DNA from: JAVJSU01 sp040219275
GTDB lineage: Bacteria; Chloroflexota; Anaerolineae; Aggregatilineales; Phototrophicaceae
DNA: 64,000 bases
Assembly (NCBI GenBank): GCA_040219275.1
Contig: JAVJSU010000024.1
Coordinates: 186,001 to 250,000 of the forward strand
Reading direction: 5' to 3'
The notes beneath the pieces are model-generated. The model saw only the letters and a list, made by a program, of their open reading frames with translations. It searched no databases and was not told where the DNA came from. Every line of letters begins with the position of its first letter. The stretch's first letter is position 1. Made by a program: the position numbers and the translations under genes. Positions 34,744 to 43,242 of this stretch are shown here, piece by piece.

Positions 34744-35891
34744 TACTCGTTTACCATCACTTTTTGGATTGCTACTAAGACTGCTTCCGGAAGATGTCGT
34801 GCTGTAAATAAGTTGGGAATAGTCGCATTTCTTAAGATGTCTAACCCTTGAGGGGCATTTGTACCCTGTAATCTTACAACGATGGGTTGCGTTGGTACCT
34901 TTTCAGAGCACACCTTTATGATACCGTTAGCGACTTCGTCACAGCGCGTTAATCCGCCAAAAATATTGATGAGAATTGATTTCACGTCAGCATCTTTCAA
35001 AATGAGTTGTAGACCTTCCGCGACCCGATCAGCAGTTGCACCATCGCCGATGTCTAAGTAATTTGCAGGGCGAATGCTCCCATTGCCATGCTGAATAATC
35101 ATGTCCATAGTCGTCATTGCTAAACCCGTACCATTGACCATACATCCAATTTGCCCATCAAGTTTGACGTAGTTAAGACCTTCTTCATTGGCAAATTTGT
35201 GATCGGTAGGTTCTTGCATAAGGGCAAGTTCAGGTTGCCTATAGAGTGCGTTATCATCTATGACCAACGTGGCATCAAGTGCAATTAATTCGTCTTTATG
35301 TGTTACGACAAGTGGGTTTAATTCTGCCAATAGCGCGTCAGACTCGGTATAGCAAGTGTACAGACCATGCGTTAAATTGCGAAATGGCTCCCACAGATGA
35401 CGCGGTAACTCTAACATGCTGGCGATATTAGTGATCTGGTATGAGCGTAAGCCGAGGATGGGTTTAATATATTGACGGATCACATCAACGGGTGCGTTTC
35501 TTGGTATATTTTCATCAACCGTGGCACGGTCATTTGAAGCAACAAGGACAGGACGACCCAACGCACGGTCATAAGTGATGCCGAGATAGACTTTTCTCTT
35601 TAGATAGATTTTAGGCTCGACCAAGACCTGTTTTACGTCAAGTCCCTGAACTTTTTGTGAAAAAAGATTGCTCGCCTTTTCTTTCGCTTCTTCCGGCGTG
35701 GCGGCATATTCGACCCCCTGTGATCGATTTCGGTCAACAGAGAGAACCTGTGCTTTGATAACAACAGGTTGATTGAGATCGCTGGCGATTTCCAGCACCT
35801 CATCCGGTGTAAAGGCAAGTCGCCCTAATACGGTGGGAATTCCACATTTTTGTAACTGGTGTTTAGATTGAAAATCTTGCAGTCTCAACAC
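34743..35891 (-). CDS. SucC-like protein with altered ATP-grasp loop
   Basis: The 382-residue protein has the layout of succinyl-CoA synthetase beta subunits: ATP-grasp domain (about 1-235) and CoA-ligase domain (about 236-382). Conserved are LLAELNPLVVT and an Asp in IALDATLVIDDNALYRQPE (metal ligands), IGCMVNGTGLAMTTMD, and IFGGLTRCDEVANGI. The glycine-rich ATP loop usually written GGRGKAGGVK is replaced by VDRNRSQGVEY (about residues 52-63). Together with the missing histidine in its SucD-like partner, this suggests a divergent pair with lost or changed catalysis. It follows the DUF503 gene by 47 bp. Confidence 0.83.
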   Translation of the reverse strand: MLRLQDFQSKHQLQKCGIPTVLGRLAFTPDEVLEIASDLNQPVVIKAQVLSVDRNRSQGVEYAATPEEAKEKASNLFSQKVQGLDVKQVLVEPKIYLKRKVYLGITYDRALGRPVLVASNDRATVDENIPRNAPVDVIRQYIKPILGLRSYQITNIASMLELPRHLWEPFRNLTHGLYTCYTESDALLAELNPLVVTHKDELIALDATLVIDDNALYRQPELALMQEPTDHKFANEEGLNYVKLDGQIGCMVNGTGLAMTTMDMIIQHGNGSIRPANYLDIGDGATADRVAEGLQLILKDADVKSILINIFGGLTRCDEVANGIIKVCSEKVPTQPIVVRLQGTNAPQGLDILRNATIPNLFTARHLPEAVLVAIQKVMVNE

Positions 35892-35938
35892 AAAAATCCG
35901 TATGTTTTTAGCTGATATACTTGTGTAGATTTTCTGGA

Positions 35939-36232
35939 TCAGATCATTTCAATATCTTGATGTGTGATGATAATGTCGCCGAAACTGTCTTCAATGAAAT
36001 TAATGATCCTGTCCATTGCGCTCTGATTATGAGACGTGGAGTTACTTACCATGACGAGTGCTAATTGCGCGAGTTGCCACTTATCATTCTCTGCAACTTC
36101 GGCAATAGACACGTTGAACTTATTTTGTGTTTTTGCGATCAACGACTTCAATATACCACGTTTCTGTTTCAGGGAAGTTAGTCCGGGCAGATGGATCGTT
36201 AAGGTACAGAGACAAATGTGTGCTTTAGACAT
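35939..36232 (-). CDS. DUF503/YlxP-family protein
   Basis: The 97-residue protein matches the small DUF503 (YlxP-like) family in length and pattern: LTIHLPGLTSLKQKRGILKS near the start, then VSIAEVAENDKWQLAQLALVMVS. In many bacteria it is encoded near infB and rbfA, and a role linked to ribosome maturation has been suggested but not settled. Here it stands ahead of the SucC/SucD-like pair. Confidence 0.88.
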   Translation of the reverse strand: MSKAHICLCTLTIHLPGLTSLKQKRGILKSLIAKTQNKFNVSIAEVAENDKWQLAQLALVMVSNSTSHNQSAMDRIINFIEDSFGDIIITHQDIEMI

Positions 36233-36433
36233 AATTCATTAAGGCGCTCTAATTTGACTTATAATGCGCAGTCTCAGAGTATACTCAATGATGTTGTGTT
36301 GCGACATAGTGCAATCGTGAATAGCGTTGGTTTTCTGTATGCGCTATACTGGATATTAAGTCTTTTAGTGTGAATCATAAATTGTGTGTGAGCGTGCAAT
36401 TGATTTACGTCCGCACCCCAATAGGAGCAGTCG

Positions 36434-38056
36434 ATGAAAAGAGAAATTCATCCTTATCGTTATGTTCTCCTTTTACTGATAAGCATCCTCGTTTTGAGTG
36501 GGGGTGTGGTTCAGGCGCAAGCACCAAACTTGCTGGAGAATCCTGGATTTGAGAACCCATATGTTGATCGTGGTGGTAATCCTGCCCGTATGGTCGCCCA
36601 GGGTTGGACACCGTGGCATGTTCAAGCGACGGTAGGACAAGCCTCATATCAGAATCAGCAACCGGAATATGTACAGACAGCACCAAATAGCTTGAGAGTT
36701 CGTAATGGTAATAACGCACAACATTATTTCTCATATTTTGCGACTCATCAGGGTGGGGTCTTTCAACGTGTAACCGGTATTACGCCCGGAACCGAGATGC
36801 GGTTTGATGTTTATGCCTATGTCTGGTCGTCTACATTTAGTGATGGTGAGGATAGTGATCGCCCTGGTGGGGTAATCGTACAGGTAGGTATTGATCCAAC
36901 CGGCGGAACTGATGGAACGAGCACAAATATCGTCTGGTCATTACCTGCTGAGCAATATGATGCCTATCGCAATTATGCCATCAGTGCGACAGCGGCTAGT
37001 AATGCAGTCACCGTTTTTGTGCGTTCTCAAGTGTCTGTTGCAGTAGAAAACAATCATATTTATCTTGATGATGCGACACTGGCTGTTTCTACCGATCAAT
37101 CAAATCCCATCCCAACCAATACATCGCAACCCGCCGCAACCAATACAGTCGTTGTTGTGCCAACCAACACATCACAACCTGTCGCAACGAATACGACTCA
37201 ACCGACAAATACCTTAGTACCTGCGACCAATACGGCAATTCCAACAGCCACAACTGTGGATAGTGGCACTGGAACTGATCCCACACCAACCGCAGAAGGA
37301 TTTGTCCCAACAAATACAGCGATTCCGCTTAATCCGACCAATACATCTGAGCCAGTAGCCACCAACACAAGTGAACCGGTGGTGACGAACACGGCTGTTC
37401 CAACTACAGATGCACAGGAACCAACGAGTGAGTCAACTGCTGTTGTTGAGCCGACTTCTACAGGTCCTATAACTGACGAGTTTCCGAATACGCTCGTCCA
37501 TGTGGTGCAACGTGGTGAAACAGTCGGACAATTGGCAACTTTATACGGCTCTACCATTGAAGCCATTCGTTCAGCCAATGATTTGCCGGCGAACAATCTG
37601 ATCAACATCGACCAACGGTTGATTATTCCTGTGCGTCTCGCCGCACCTGCAACTCGTACACCAACTCCGATCCCTCAAGAAGGGGGACAGCCCGGACAAT
37701 CGGGTGGCGGAGATGCAAATGTGAATACCTATACCGTCAGTCCGGGAGACACGCTATATCGTGTTGCCGTGCGCTACAATACGAGCGTGGCGGCATTAGC
37801 TCGCTTGAATGGCATTGTGAATGTCAATCTTATTCAAGTGGGTCAGGTGTTGAGAGTGCCGGGTGTAGGTGATCCCGCTGTGCCGCCTGTAGAAGTGCCA
37901 CAAGCACCGGAACAGCGCACCTATGTTATTCAATACGGGGATAATCTGTTCCGCATCGCCTTCCGCTTCGGCGTGAATGCACAGCGTCTCGCAGAAGTGA
38001 ATGGGATTAGCAATATCAGCCTGATTTATTGGGGACAGACGTTAATTATCCCATGA
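36434..38056 (+). CDS. Secreted protein with CBM-like domain and three LysM repeats
   Basis: The 540-residue protein has a signal peptide (residues 8-31). A beta-sandwich domain follows (about 33-215; NLLENPGFENPY is typical of CenC-like carbohydrate-binding modules), then a Thr/Asn/Pro-rich linker of repeated PTNT units (about 220-350). Three LysM domains complete it, at about 355-402 (VHVVQRGETVGQLA), 435-480 (TYTVSPGDTLYRVA) and 495-540 (TYVIQYGDNLFRIA). LysM binds N-acetylglucosamine polymers such as peptidoglycan. No catalytic domain is seen, so it may be an adhesin or a scaffold. AGGAGC precedes the ATG. The stop overlaps the DUF192 start (ATGA). Confidence 0.87.
   Translation: MKREIHPYRYVLLLLISILVLSGGVVQAQAPNLLENPGFENPYVDRGGNPARMVAQGWTPWHVQATVGQASYQNQQPEYVQTAPNSLRVRNGNNAQHYFSYFATHQGGVFQRVTGITPGTEMRFDVYAYVWSSTFSDGEDSDRPGGVIVQVGIDPTGGTDGTSTNIVWSLPAEQYDAYRNYAISATAASNAVTVFVRSQVSVAVENNHIYLDDATLAVSTDQSNPIPTNTSQPAATNTVVVVPTNTSQPVATNTTQPTNTLVPATNTAIPTATTVDSGTGTDPTPTAEGFVPTNTAIPLNPTNTSEPVATNTSEPVVTNTAVPTTDAQEPTSESTAVVEPTSTGPITDEFPNTLVHVVQRGETVGQLATLYGSTIEAIRSANDLPANNLINIDQRLIIPVRLAAPATRTPTPIPQEGGQPGQSGGGDANVNTYTVSPGDTLYRVAVRYNTSVAALARLNGIVNVNLIQVGQVLRVPGVGDPAVPPVEVPQAPEQRTYVIQYGDNLFRIAFRFGVNAQRLAEVNGISNISLIYWGQTLIIP
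37099..37420 (+). repeat. Coding Thr/Asn/Pro repeat region (PTNT units)
   Basis: The linker of the LysM protein is built from imperfect in-frame repeats of short units that read PTNTSQPxATNT or similar. Such segments are usually extended and glycosylated stalks between surface domains. Slippage here would change linker length without breaking the frame when it involves whole units. Confidence 0.75.
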
Positions 38057-38433
38057 GCGTAAAGTGGCGGATCATAAAAAATGAGACATCCGGACAGATT
38101 GTGTTAGAACGAGCACGATGGTGCCAGAGTTTCTGGTGCCATTTTAGAGGCTTGCAACTTGTTCGGAGTTTACCACCTAAGCAGGGTTTATTATTCGTGA
38201 CCGGGGCGGAAAGTCGTCCCGGTTCCGCAATCCATATGTTTTTTATGCTGTTTAGCATCGGGGTAGTCTGGTTAGATGCTAAAGGGCAGGTCGTAGACAA
38301 GCAGTTAGCCAAGCCGTGGCGACCACTTTATACACCTGCGAAGCCCGCGCAATACTACATTGAAGCCAATACAGATGTGTTGGATCGTGTTGAAATTGGT
38401 CACATTTTGACATTTGATGAAGAAACGACTTGA
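38053..38433 (+). CDS. DUF192-family protein
   Basis: The start at ATG 38053 overlaps the LysM gene stop. The 126-residue protein has the DUF192 core: CQSFWCHFRGLQLVRSLPP, then GAESRPGSAIHMFFMLF and VVWLDAKGQVVDKQLAKPW. The family is small, conserved in many bacteria and archaea, and of unproven function. No signal peptide is present, unlike many DUF192 proteins. Its place between two LysM proteins suggests cotranscription with envelope genes. Confidence 0.88.
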   Translation: MSVKWRIIKNETSGQIVLERARWCQSFWCHFRGLQLVRSLPPKQGLLFVTGAESRPGSAIHMFFMLFSIGVVWLDAKGQVVDKQLAKPWRPLYTPAKPAQYYIEANTDVLDRVEIGHILTFDEETT

Positions 38434-38473
38434 CGACTTCTCACAAAGGTTTCATTATAGGCAGATATGTTAA

Positions 38474-39964
38474 GTGCTGTCTCAGGTGAAACCTTTGTCA
38501 TATCTTCGAACCCTCCATAGATTTCTTACAATTTTCAGCCTCTTATTTTTGCTTTCCGCAGTTTCGCTGGCACAGGAAGAGTCTCCGGTAGAAACACCCG
38601 GCGTAACCATCCATGTGGTACAACGTGGCGAAAATCTTTATCGTATCGCGCAAAGTTATGCACTGACGATTGATGATATCGCACGCATCAATGGCATCAC
38701 AAATACGGCGAGCATTCAGGTGGGGCAGAGGCTTCTTATCCCACTTGACTCTCCACAAGCCGATCCCGTGCCCATAATTCATGTAATTCAACCAGGGGAG
38801 TCACTTGGCAGTATTGCACAGCTTTATGGTGTGAGTTCTGAGTCAGTCTTAAGTGCAAATAGTATTGTTGATGCCAACACGATTTTTATTGGACAGGTTT
38901 TGCAAATTCCAACGGCAGATATTGCTCTTAACGGGGAGTCTTCTATTGAAAATTCAACAGAATCGGCGTTGCCTGAAACAGCTATAGCAATCAATGGCGT
39001 TCATGTAGTGAGTTCTGGTGAGACCTTATTCCGTATCGCTACAAGTTACGGCTTAACGGTTTCTGATCTGCAACAGGCAAATGGGATTAGCGATCCAACG
39101 GTCATCTTTGCAGGGCAGGAGTTGGTCATTCCGGGTGTGCAAACGCAAGTTGCTCTCGATTTACCGGCAAGCATCAGCAATTTGCAGGTTACTCCCCTGA
39201 GCTTGACTGAAGGACAAACCGGAGAGGTTAGATTAACGACACTTTCGCCTGCTAGTGTTAGTGTGACGTTTAATAACCAAAATGTACCGGTGCTGACCAA
39301 CGATGATCAAAACTTTATTGTGTTTCTGGCGATCCCTATTTGGACGGCAGGTGGTATTTATCCGATTCAGATTACGGTAACGCCAACCAGTGGCGCTATG
39401 GAAACTTTCAGTGCGAATCTACAAGTTCGTGCCGGTCCTTATGGAAGTCAATACATCACATTGCCACAAGATCGAATTGAGCTACTCAGTACGGCTGTAG
39501 AAGATAACGAGCTTGCGATTTTGCGAAATACCGCTAGTGGTGTCACACCGGAGCGTTATTTTGACGGTCCGATGAGCCTGCCTGCCGCCGCCGCGATGAA
39601 CTCTCCATTTGGTACGCGTCGTTCGTATAATGGTAGCGCATTCGATCGTTATCATAGTGGTGCGGATTTTGCAGGTGCGCCTGGTTCGCCGATCTTAGCC
39701 GCCGCATCAGGGCGAGTGGTTCTAGCAGATACGTTAAATATTCGCGGTATCTCGGTGATGATCGACCATGGCTGGGGCATCTATACTCATTATGCACATA
39801 TGACCGAACGTTATGTACAGATCGGTGATTTTGTTACGGTGGGGCAGATGATAGGCACAGTCGGTTCTACGGGACGGGCAACGGGTGCACATTTGCATTG
39901 GGAATTATGGGTGAATGGTGTGCAGGTTGACCCGATGCAATGGGTACAACAAGCCTTTCCGTAA
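38474..39964 (+). CDS. LysM-repeat M23 peptidase (peptidoglycan endopeptidase)
   Basis: The 496-residue protein has a signal peptide (FLTIFSLLFLLSAVSLAQ) and three LysM domains (about 45-93, 100-148, 175-222). A beta-rich spacer follows, then a C-terminal M23 peptidase domain (about 370-490) with the zinc ligands in YHSGADFAG (His, Asp) and GAHLHWELW (HxH). M23 enzymes cut peptide crosslinks in peptidoglycan, so this is probably a cell-wall remodelling enzyme. The start codon is uncertain: GTG at 38474 or GTG at 38486, neither with a strong ribosome-binding site. The LysM repeats resemble those of the gene two places upstream, suggesting duplication. Confidence 0.9.
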   Translation: MLSQVKPLSYLRTLHRFLTIFSLLFLLSAVSLAQEESPVETPGVTIHVVQRGENLYRIAQSYALTIDDIARINGITNTASIQVGQRLLIPLDSPQADPVPIIHVIQPGESLGSIAQLYGVSSESVLSANSIVDANTIFIGQVLQIPTADIALNGESSIENSTESALPETAIAINGVHVVSSGETLFRIATSYGLTVSDLQQANGISDPTVIFAGQELVIPGVQTQVALDLPASISNLQVTPLSLTEGQTGEVRLTTLSPASVSVTFNNQNVPVLTNDDQNFIVFLAIPIWTAGGIYPIQITVTPTSGAMETFSANLQVRAGPYGSQYITLPQDRIELLSTAVEDNELAILRNTASGVTPERYFDGPMSLPAAAAMNSPFGTRRSYNGSAFDRYHSGADFAGAPGSPILAAASGRVVLADTLNIRGISVMIDHGWGIYTHYAHMTERYVQIGDFVTVGQMIGTVGSTGRATGAHLHWELWVNGVQVDPMQWVQQAFP

Positions 39965-40000
39965 CAATTGCAACGTATTGGTATTTTGAGGAATAGTTTG

Positions 40001-41068
40001 ATGAAGTTGGATAGTTTTGATTATGAACTACCGGAGTCTTTTATTGCACAGGAGCCGGTAGAACCCCGTGACACTTCAAAATTGATGGTGCTTGACCGGG
40101 TATCACAAATGATTGAGCATCGCCATTTTCGCGATATTGTTGATTATCTTGACCCCGGCGATGTGTTAGTGATGAACACCACGCGGGTCATTCCGGCGAG
40201 GATTCCGGCGTTTAAGTCGGATACTCGTGGCAAATTAGAGATTTTGTTGCTCCGCAAACTCGATGAATTTCATTGGCGGGTGCTAATAGGTGGAAAGCGG
40301 GCGAACGTAGGTACGAAAATTGCTTTTGAAGGGAGCGATTTAGAGGCTGAAGTTACAGAAGTACTTGAGGCGGCGGAGCGTATTGTTCGTTTTAATCGCG
40401 AGGTGAGCAATGAATTAGATGCACTTGGCGAAATGCCCTTACCACCGTATATCCATCACCGGCTTGAAGATGGCGAACGTTACCAGACAATTTATAGTCG
40501 ACAAGAGGGTTCAGCCGCCGCACCAACAGCGGGCTTGCACTTCACCCCTGAGCTATTTCTTGCATTACGAGAAAAAGGCGTGCAATTCGCCTATTGTGTG
40601 TTGCATATTGGTTTGGATACATTTCAGCCGGTCAAGGTGGATGATATACAGAATCATAAAATCCATAGTGAGTGGGCAATTCTGACGGCGGAGAATGCGA
40701 GTATCATCAATCAAGCGAAACTGGCTGGAAAAAAGGTGATCGCTGTTGGCACGACCACCACACGCACGCTAGAAAGCGCGGCGATACTCAGTGCTGGCGG
40801 TGACCCCGAACATCCCGAAGCCATTGGCGATATTTGTGCATGGCGACCTGTGATTGCGTTTGAGAAAGATACGCGTTTATTTATCTATCCTGGTTATCAG
40901 TGGCGTGTTGTGGATGCGATGATTACAAATTTTCATCTACCGAAGTCCACATTATTAATGATGATAAGCTCGTTTGCGGGTAGGGAATTCGTGTTGAAGG
41001 CCTATGAAATGGCAAAAGATCATCAATATCGCTTCTTTTCTTTCGGCGATGCGATGTTGATTAAGTAG
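40001..41068 (+). CDS. queA: tRNA preQ1 ribosyltransferase-isomerase QueA
   Basis: The start is ATG at 40001 with GAGG about 10 bases upstream; a longer frame from 39968 lacks this. The 355-residue protein has the QueA pattern FDYELPESFIAQEPVEPRD, then DVLVMNTTRVIPARI, AAPTAGLHFTPEL and GTTTTRTLESAA. QueA moves the ribosyl part of S-adenosylmethionine onto preQ1 at tRNA position 34 to give epoxyqueuosine. Other queuosine genes are not in the window. Confidence 0.96.
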   Translation: MKLDSFDYELPESFIAQEPVEPRDTSKLMVLDRVSQMIEHRHFRDIVDYLDPGDVLVMNTTRVIPARIPAFKSDTRGKLEILLLRKLDEFHWRVLIGGKRANVGTKIAFEGSDLEAEVTEVLEAAERIVRFNREVSNELDALGEMPLPPYIHHRLEDGERYQTIYSRQEGSAAAPTAGLHFTPELFLALREKGVQFAYCVLHIGLDTFQPVKVDDIQNHKIHSEWAILTAENASIINQAKLAGKKVIAVGTTTTRTLESAAILSAGGDPEHPEAIGDICAWRPVIAFEKDTRLFIYPGYQWRVVDAMITNFHLPKSTLLMMISSFAGREFVLKAYEMAKDHQYRFFSFGDAMLIK

Positions 41069-41095
41069 ACTTCACGTTTTTTTGACGATTTGACG

Positions 41096-41125
41096 TTGAC
41101 TTCTATATGTCTGCTCGCCTATAAT
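41096..41125 (+). promoter_or_regulatory. Sigma-70-type promoter for the rplU-rpmA-rpmE group
   Basis: TTGACT (41096-41101), an 18-bp spacer and TATAAT (41120-41125) form a near-consensus promoter. It lies between queA and rplU, with a predicted start near 41132. The region before it holds two further TTGAC-like copies. Confidence 0.72.
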
Positions 41126-41139
41126 GACAGACCATAACG

Positions 41140-41156
41140 ACCCCATTGGGGTTTTT
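41140..41156 (+). terminator. Short hairpin with T-run in the rplU leader
   Basis: ACCCC-ATT-GGGGT is followed directly by TTTT. It lies only about 10 bp after the predicted transcription start and about 100 bp before rplU. It could end queA transcripts arriving from upstream, or be a start-proximal regulatory hairpin in the ribosomal-protein leader. Confidence 0.5.
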
Positions 41157-41258
41157 CTATGTTTATTGATCGCTAGGCAATTCTGCCAATTTTCCCCGTT
41201 TGCTGTGTCTTAAAGCGGCGACAGCGGCGGTGGTAAGCGAAGATTGGAGCAAAAAATC

Positions 41259-41576
41259 GTGTATGCAGTAATTCGTACAGGCGGTCGTCAGTATCGTGTT
41301 GAAGCAGGTCAGCATCTAGATGTTGATCGCATGAAAGACAACGAAGTTGACGATAGTATTGAGTTGACGGACGTTTTGATGATTGGTGATGGTGATAATA
41401 CACTCATCGGTCAGCCAAATGTTGATGGTGCAATTGTGAAGGCAACGGTTGTAAAACAATTTCGTGCAAAGAAAGTGATTGTTTTCAAATATCGCCAGCG
41501 CACTAATTTCCGTCGTAAACGTGGGCATCGTCAATATTATACGCGTTTGCGTATCGACGATATTTCCGTCAATTAA
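41259..41576 (+). CDS. rplU: 50S ribosomal protein bL21
   Basis: I start at GTG 41259, which gives the normal N-terminus MYAVIRTGGRQYRV; GGAG stands nine bases before it. An in-frame TTG at 41244 would overlap that ribosome-binding site. The 105-residue protein has the usual bL21 length and the C-terminal signature KVIVFKYRQRTNFRRKRGHRQ. It binds 23S rRNA. The gene order rplU-rpmA is widely conserved. Confidence 0.95.
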   Translation: MYAVIRTGGRQYRVEAGQHLDVDRMKDNEVDDSIELTDVLMIGDGDNTLIGQPNVDGAIVKATVVKQFRAKKVIVFKYRQRTNFRRKRGHRQYYTRLRIDDISVN

Positions 41577-41607
41577 GCAATTAGTGAAGTGAAAGGACTG
41601 CTGAACA

Positions 41608-41892
41608 ATGGCACATAAAAAAGGCGCTGGTTCTAGTAAAAACGGACGCGACAGTAATGCAAAACGTTTAGGCGTTAAAAAATTTGGTGGTGAGTACGTA
41701 ATCCCCGGCAACATCATTGTGCGTCAGCGTGGTACTCACTTCCGCGTCGGAAATAATGTCGGCATCGGTCGTGATCATACAATTTTTGCAACGATTGAAG
41801 GCTACGTGGTCTTCGAGCGTTTGCGTGGGCGTGATGGTCAGAAGCAGATTAGCGTTTATGCTGAACTGCCGGAAACTGCCGCGGCTGACTAG
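41608..41892 (+). CDS. rpmA: 50S ribosomal protein bL27
   Basis: The 94-residue protein begins MAHKKGAGSSKNGRDSNAKR, the bL27 signature whose N-terminal tail reaches the peptidyl-transferase centre. The N-terminus starts directly with MAHKKG, without the cleavable extension found in Firmicutes. It follows rplU by 31 bp. Confidence 0.96.
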   Translation: MAHKKGAGSSKNGRDSNAKRLGVKKFGGEYVIPGNIIVRQRGTHFRVGNNVGIGRDHTIFATIEGYVVFERLRGRDGQKQISVYAELPETAAAD

Positions 41893-41980
41893 CGTTATAA
41901 AACCCTATTTTTATTACTTCACGCCACCCCGCCAAAATCTTGAGACGCGGGAGCCGTGTAGTGAACAAGGAGACTTAAAG

Positions 41981-42442
41981 ATGAAAGAAGGAATTCACCC
42001 GGCGTGGTTTCATGAAGCGACGGTTGTCTGTGCGTGTGGCAATACCTGGAAAACAGGTGCGACACAAGAAGAGATCCGTACGGATATTTGCTCGGCTTGC
42101 CATCCGTTTTATACCGGTGAACAGCGTATCGTTGATACCGAAGGTCAGGTTGACCGCTTCCTGAAACGTTTGCAATCGCGTGATCGCATTCGTGACGAAG
42201 CAGATGCTCGTGAAGCATCAAAAACCCCTTCAGACCTCCCGCTTGCGGAGCTTGAATTGACAAAGCGCGCGCTAACGACCCTCGAAGAACATGGTGTGAT
42301 CACCGTTCAAGATTACTTCGATAAAATGGCTGATGGTGGCGAAGAAGGATTTCTGGAATTGGCGGGAATTGGTCGTAAGATCCTTGCTGATTTAAAGAAA
42401 ACTCTCCGTGCACGCGGTTACGAGATCGCAGAATCCGAATAA
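41981..42442 (+). CDS. rpmE: Ribosomal protein bL31 with RpoA-CTD-like C-terminal extension
   Basis: AAGGAG lies ten bases before the ATG at 41981, and MKEGIHPAWF is a standard bL31 start. Residues 1-65 are a zinc-type bL31 with Cys17, Cys19, Cys37 and Cys40 and HPFYTGEQRIVDTEGQVDRF. Ordinary bL31 is about 65-80 residues, but this product has 153. After a charged linker, residues of about 85-148 (LAELELTKRALTTLEEHGV, then FLELAGIGRKILADLKKTL) resemble the helix-hairpin-helix C-terminal domain of RNA polymerase alpha. The fused domain could bind DNA, RNA or protein; its role is unknown. A strong terminator follows. Confidence 0.88.
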   Translation: MKEGIHPAWFHEATVVCACGNTWKTGATQEEIRTDICSACHPFYTGEQRIVDTEGQVDRFLKRLQSRDRIRDEADAREASKTPSDLPLAELELTKRALTTLEEHGVITVQDYFDKMADGGEEGFLELAGIGRKILADLKKTLRARGYEIAESE

Positions 42443-42466
42443 ATCGGACGAATATTTCATATTTTT

Positions 42467-42506
42467 ACAGGCAGTCTTGCTTAAGTGAGACTGCCTGTAT
42501 TATTTT
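42467..42506 (+). terminator. Intrinsic terminator after rpmE
   Basis: A perfect 11-bp stem (42467-42477 with 42488-42498), a 10-nt loop and an AT-rich tail with TTTT. It separates the ribosomal-protein group from tdk. Confidence 0.88.
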
Positions 42507-42551
42507 CTGGAAAAAGTTGTTTTTGGGTTAGTAAGTGAGGGAGTACGTAAA

Positions 42552-43151
42552 ATGCGGCATCATAGCGGACGCATTGAGGTCATCTGTGGAAGTATGTTTT
42601 GTGGCAAAACTGAAGAACTGATTCGACGTGTTCGTCGTGCGGTGATTGCCAAGCAGAAGATTCAGGTCTTTAAGCCAAGTATTGATGATCGCTACAGCTT
42701 ACAGCATGTAACGAGCCATAATGGACAGAATGTTGAGGCAGTATCTGTCGAATCAAGCGCGAAAATCCTGAACAAATTGTCGCCTGATACGACCGTTGTA
42801 GCCATTGATGAAGCGCAATTTTTTGATGCGGGTGTCTGTGAAATCGTTGAGGAGCTGGCTAATCGGGGAATTCGGGTCATCGTAGCGGGCTTAGATTTGG
42901 ATTTTAGGGGAGAGCCATTTGGGTCTATGCCAGGCTTGCTATGCAGTGCGGAAGATGTGACGAAATTACATGCGATCTGTGTTGAATGTGGCGAAGAGGC
43001 AAGCCGGACTCAACGGTTGGTTAACGGGTATCCTGCAAAGTACGATGATCCGATTATTATGGTAGGTGCTAAAGAGGCATACGAGGCGCGTTGTAGAGAT
43101 CATCACTATGTACCGCGTGAGGAAAAAGAAACTAATCTAGCGGCAAAGTAA
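42552..43151 (+). CDS. tdk: Thymidine kinase
   Basis: The 199-residue protein is a type II thymidine kinase: P-loop GSMFCGKTEEL (about 14-24), Walker B-like VVAIDEAQFFD with the catalytic Glu, and zinc-binding cysteines of which CVECGEEASRTQR is clear. It phosphorylates thymidine to dTMP in the salvage route, complementing thyX. It lies after a terminator and has a moderate ribosome-binding site (GAGGGAG). Confidence 0.95.
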   Translation: MRHHSGRIEVICGSMFCGKTEELIRRVRRAVIAKQKIQVFKPSIDDRYSLQHVTSHNGQNVEAVSVESSAKILNKLSPDTTVVAIDEAQFFDAGVCEIVEELANRGIRVIVAGLDLDFRGEPFGSMPGLLCSAEDVTKLHAICVECGEEASRTQRLVNGYPAKYDDPIIMVGAKEAYEARCRDHHYVPREEKETNLAAK

Positions 43152-43242
43152 ATTTGTTGTTAAAATTACTTTGCATCGCTAAGTAACTGGCATACGTATT
43201 TTGTGTTATGTTAGTTAAAGAAAGAGTGAAAGGTCAAGTGTT

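Noticed and set aside
35939..36232. DUF503 gene as a sign of an infB/rbfA operon
   Set aside because: Neither gene is adjacent; the neighbours are the SucC/SucD-like pair.
37099..37420. Short tandem repeats that at first sight look like a repeat array
   Set aside because: They are in-frame PTNT codon repeats in a surface-protein linker, with no constant repeat-spacer length; not CRISPR.
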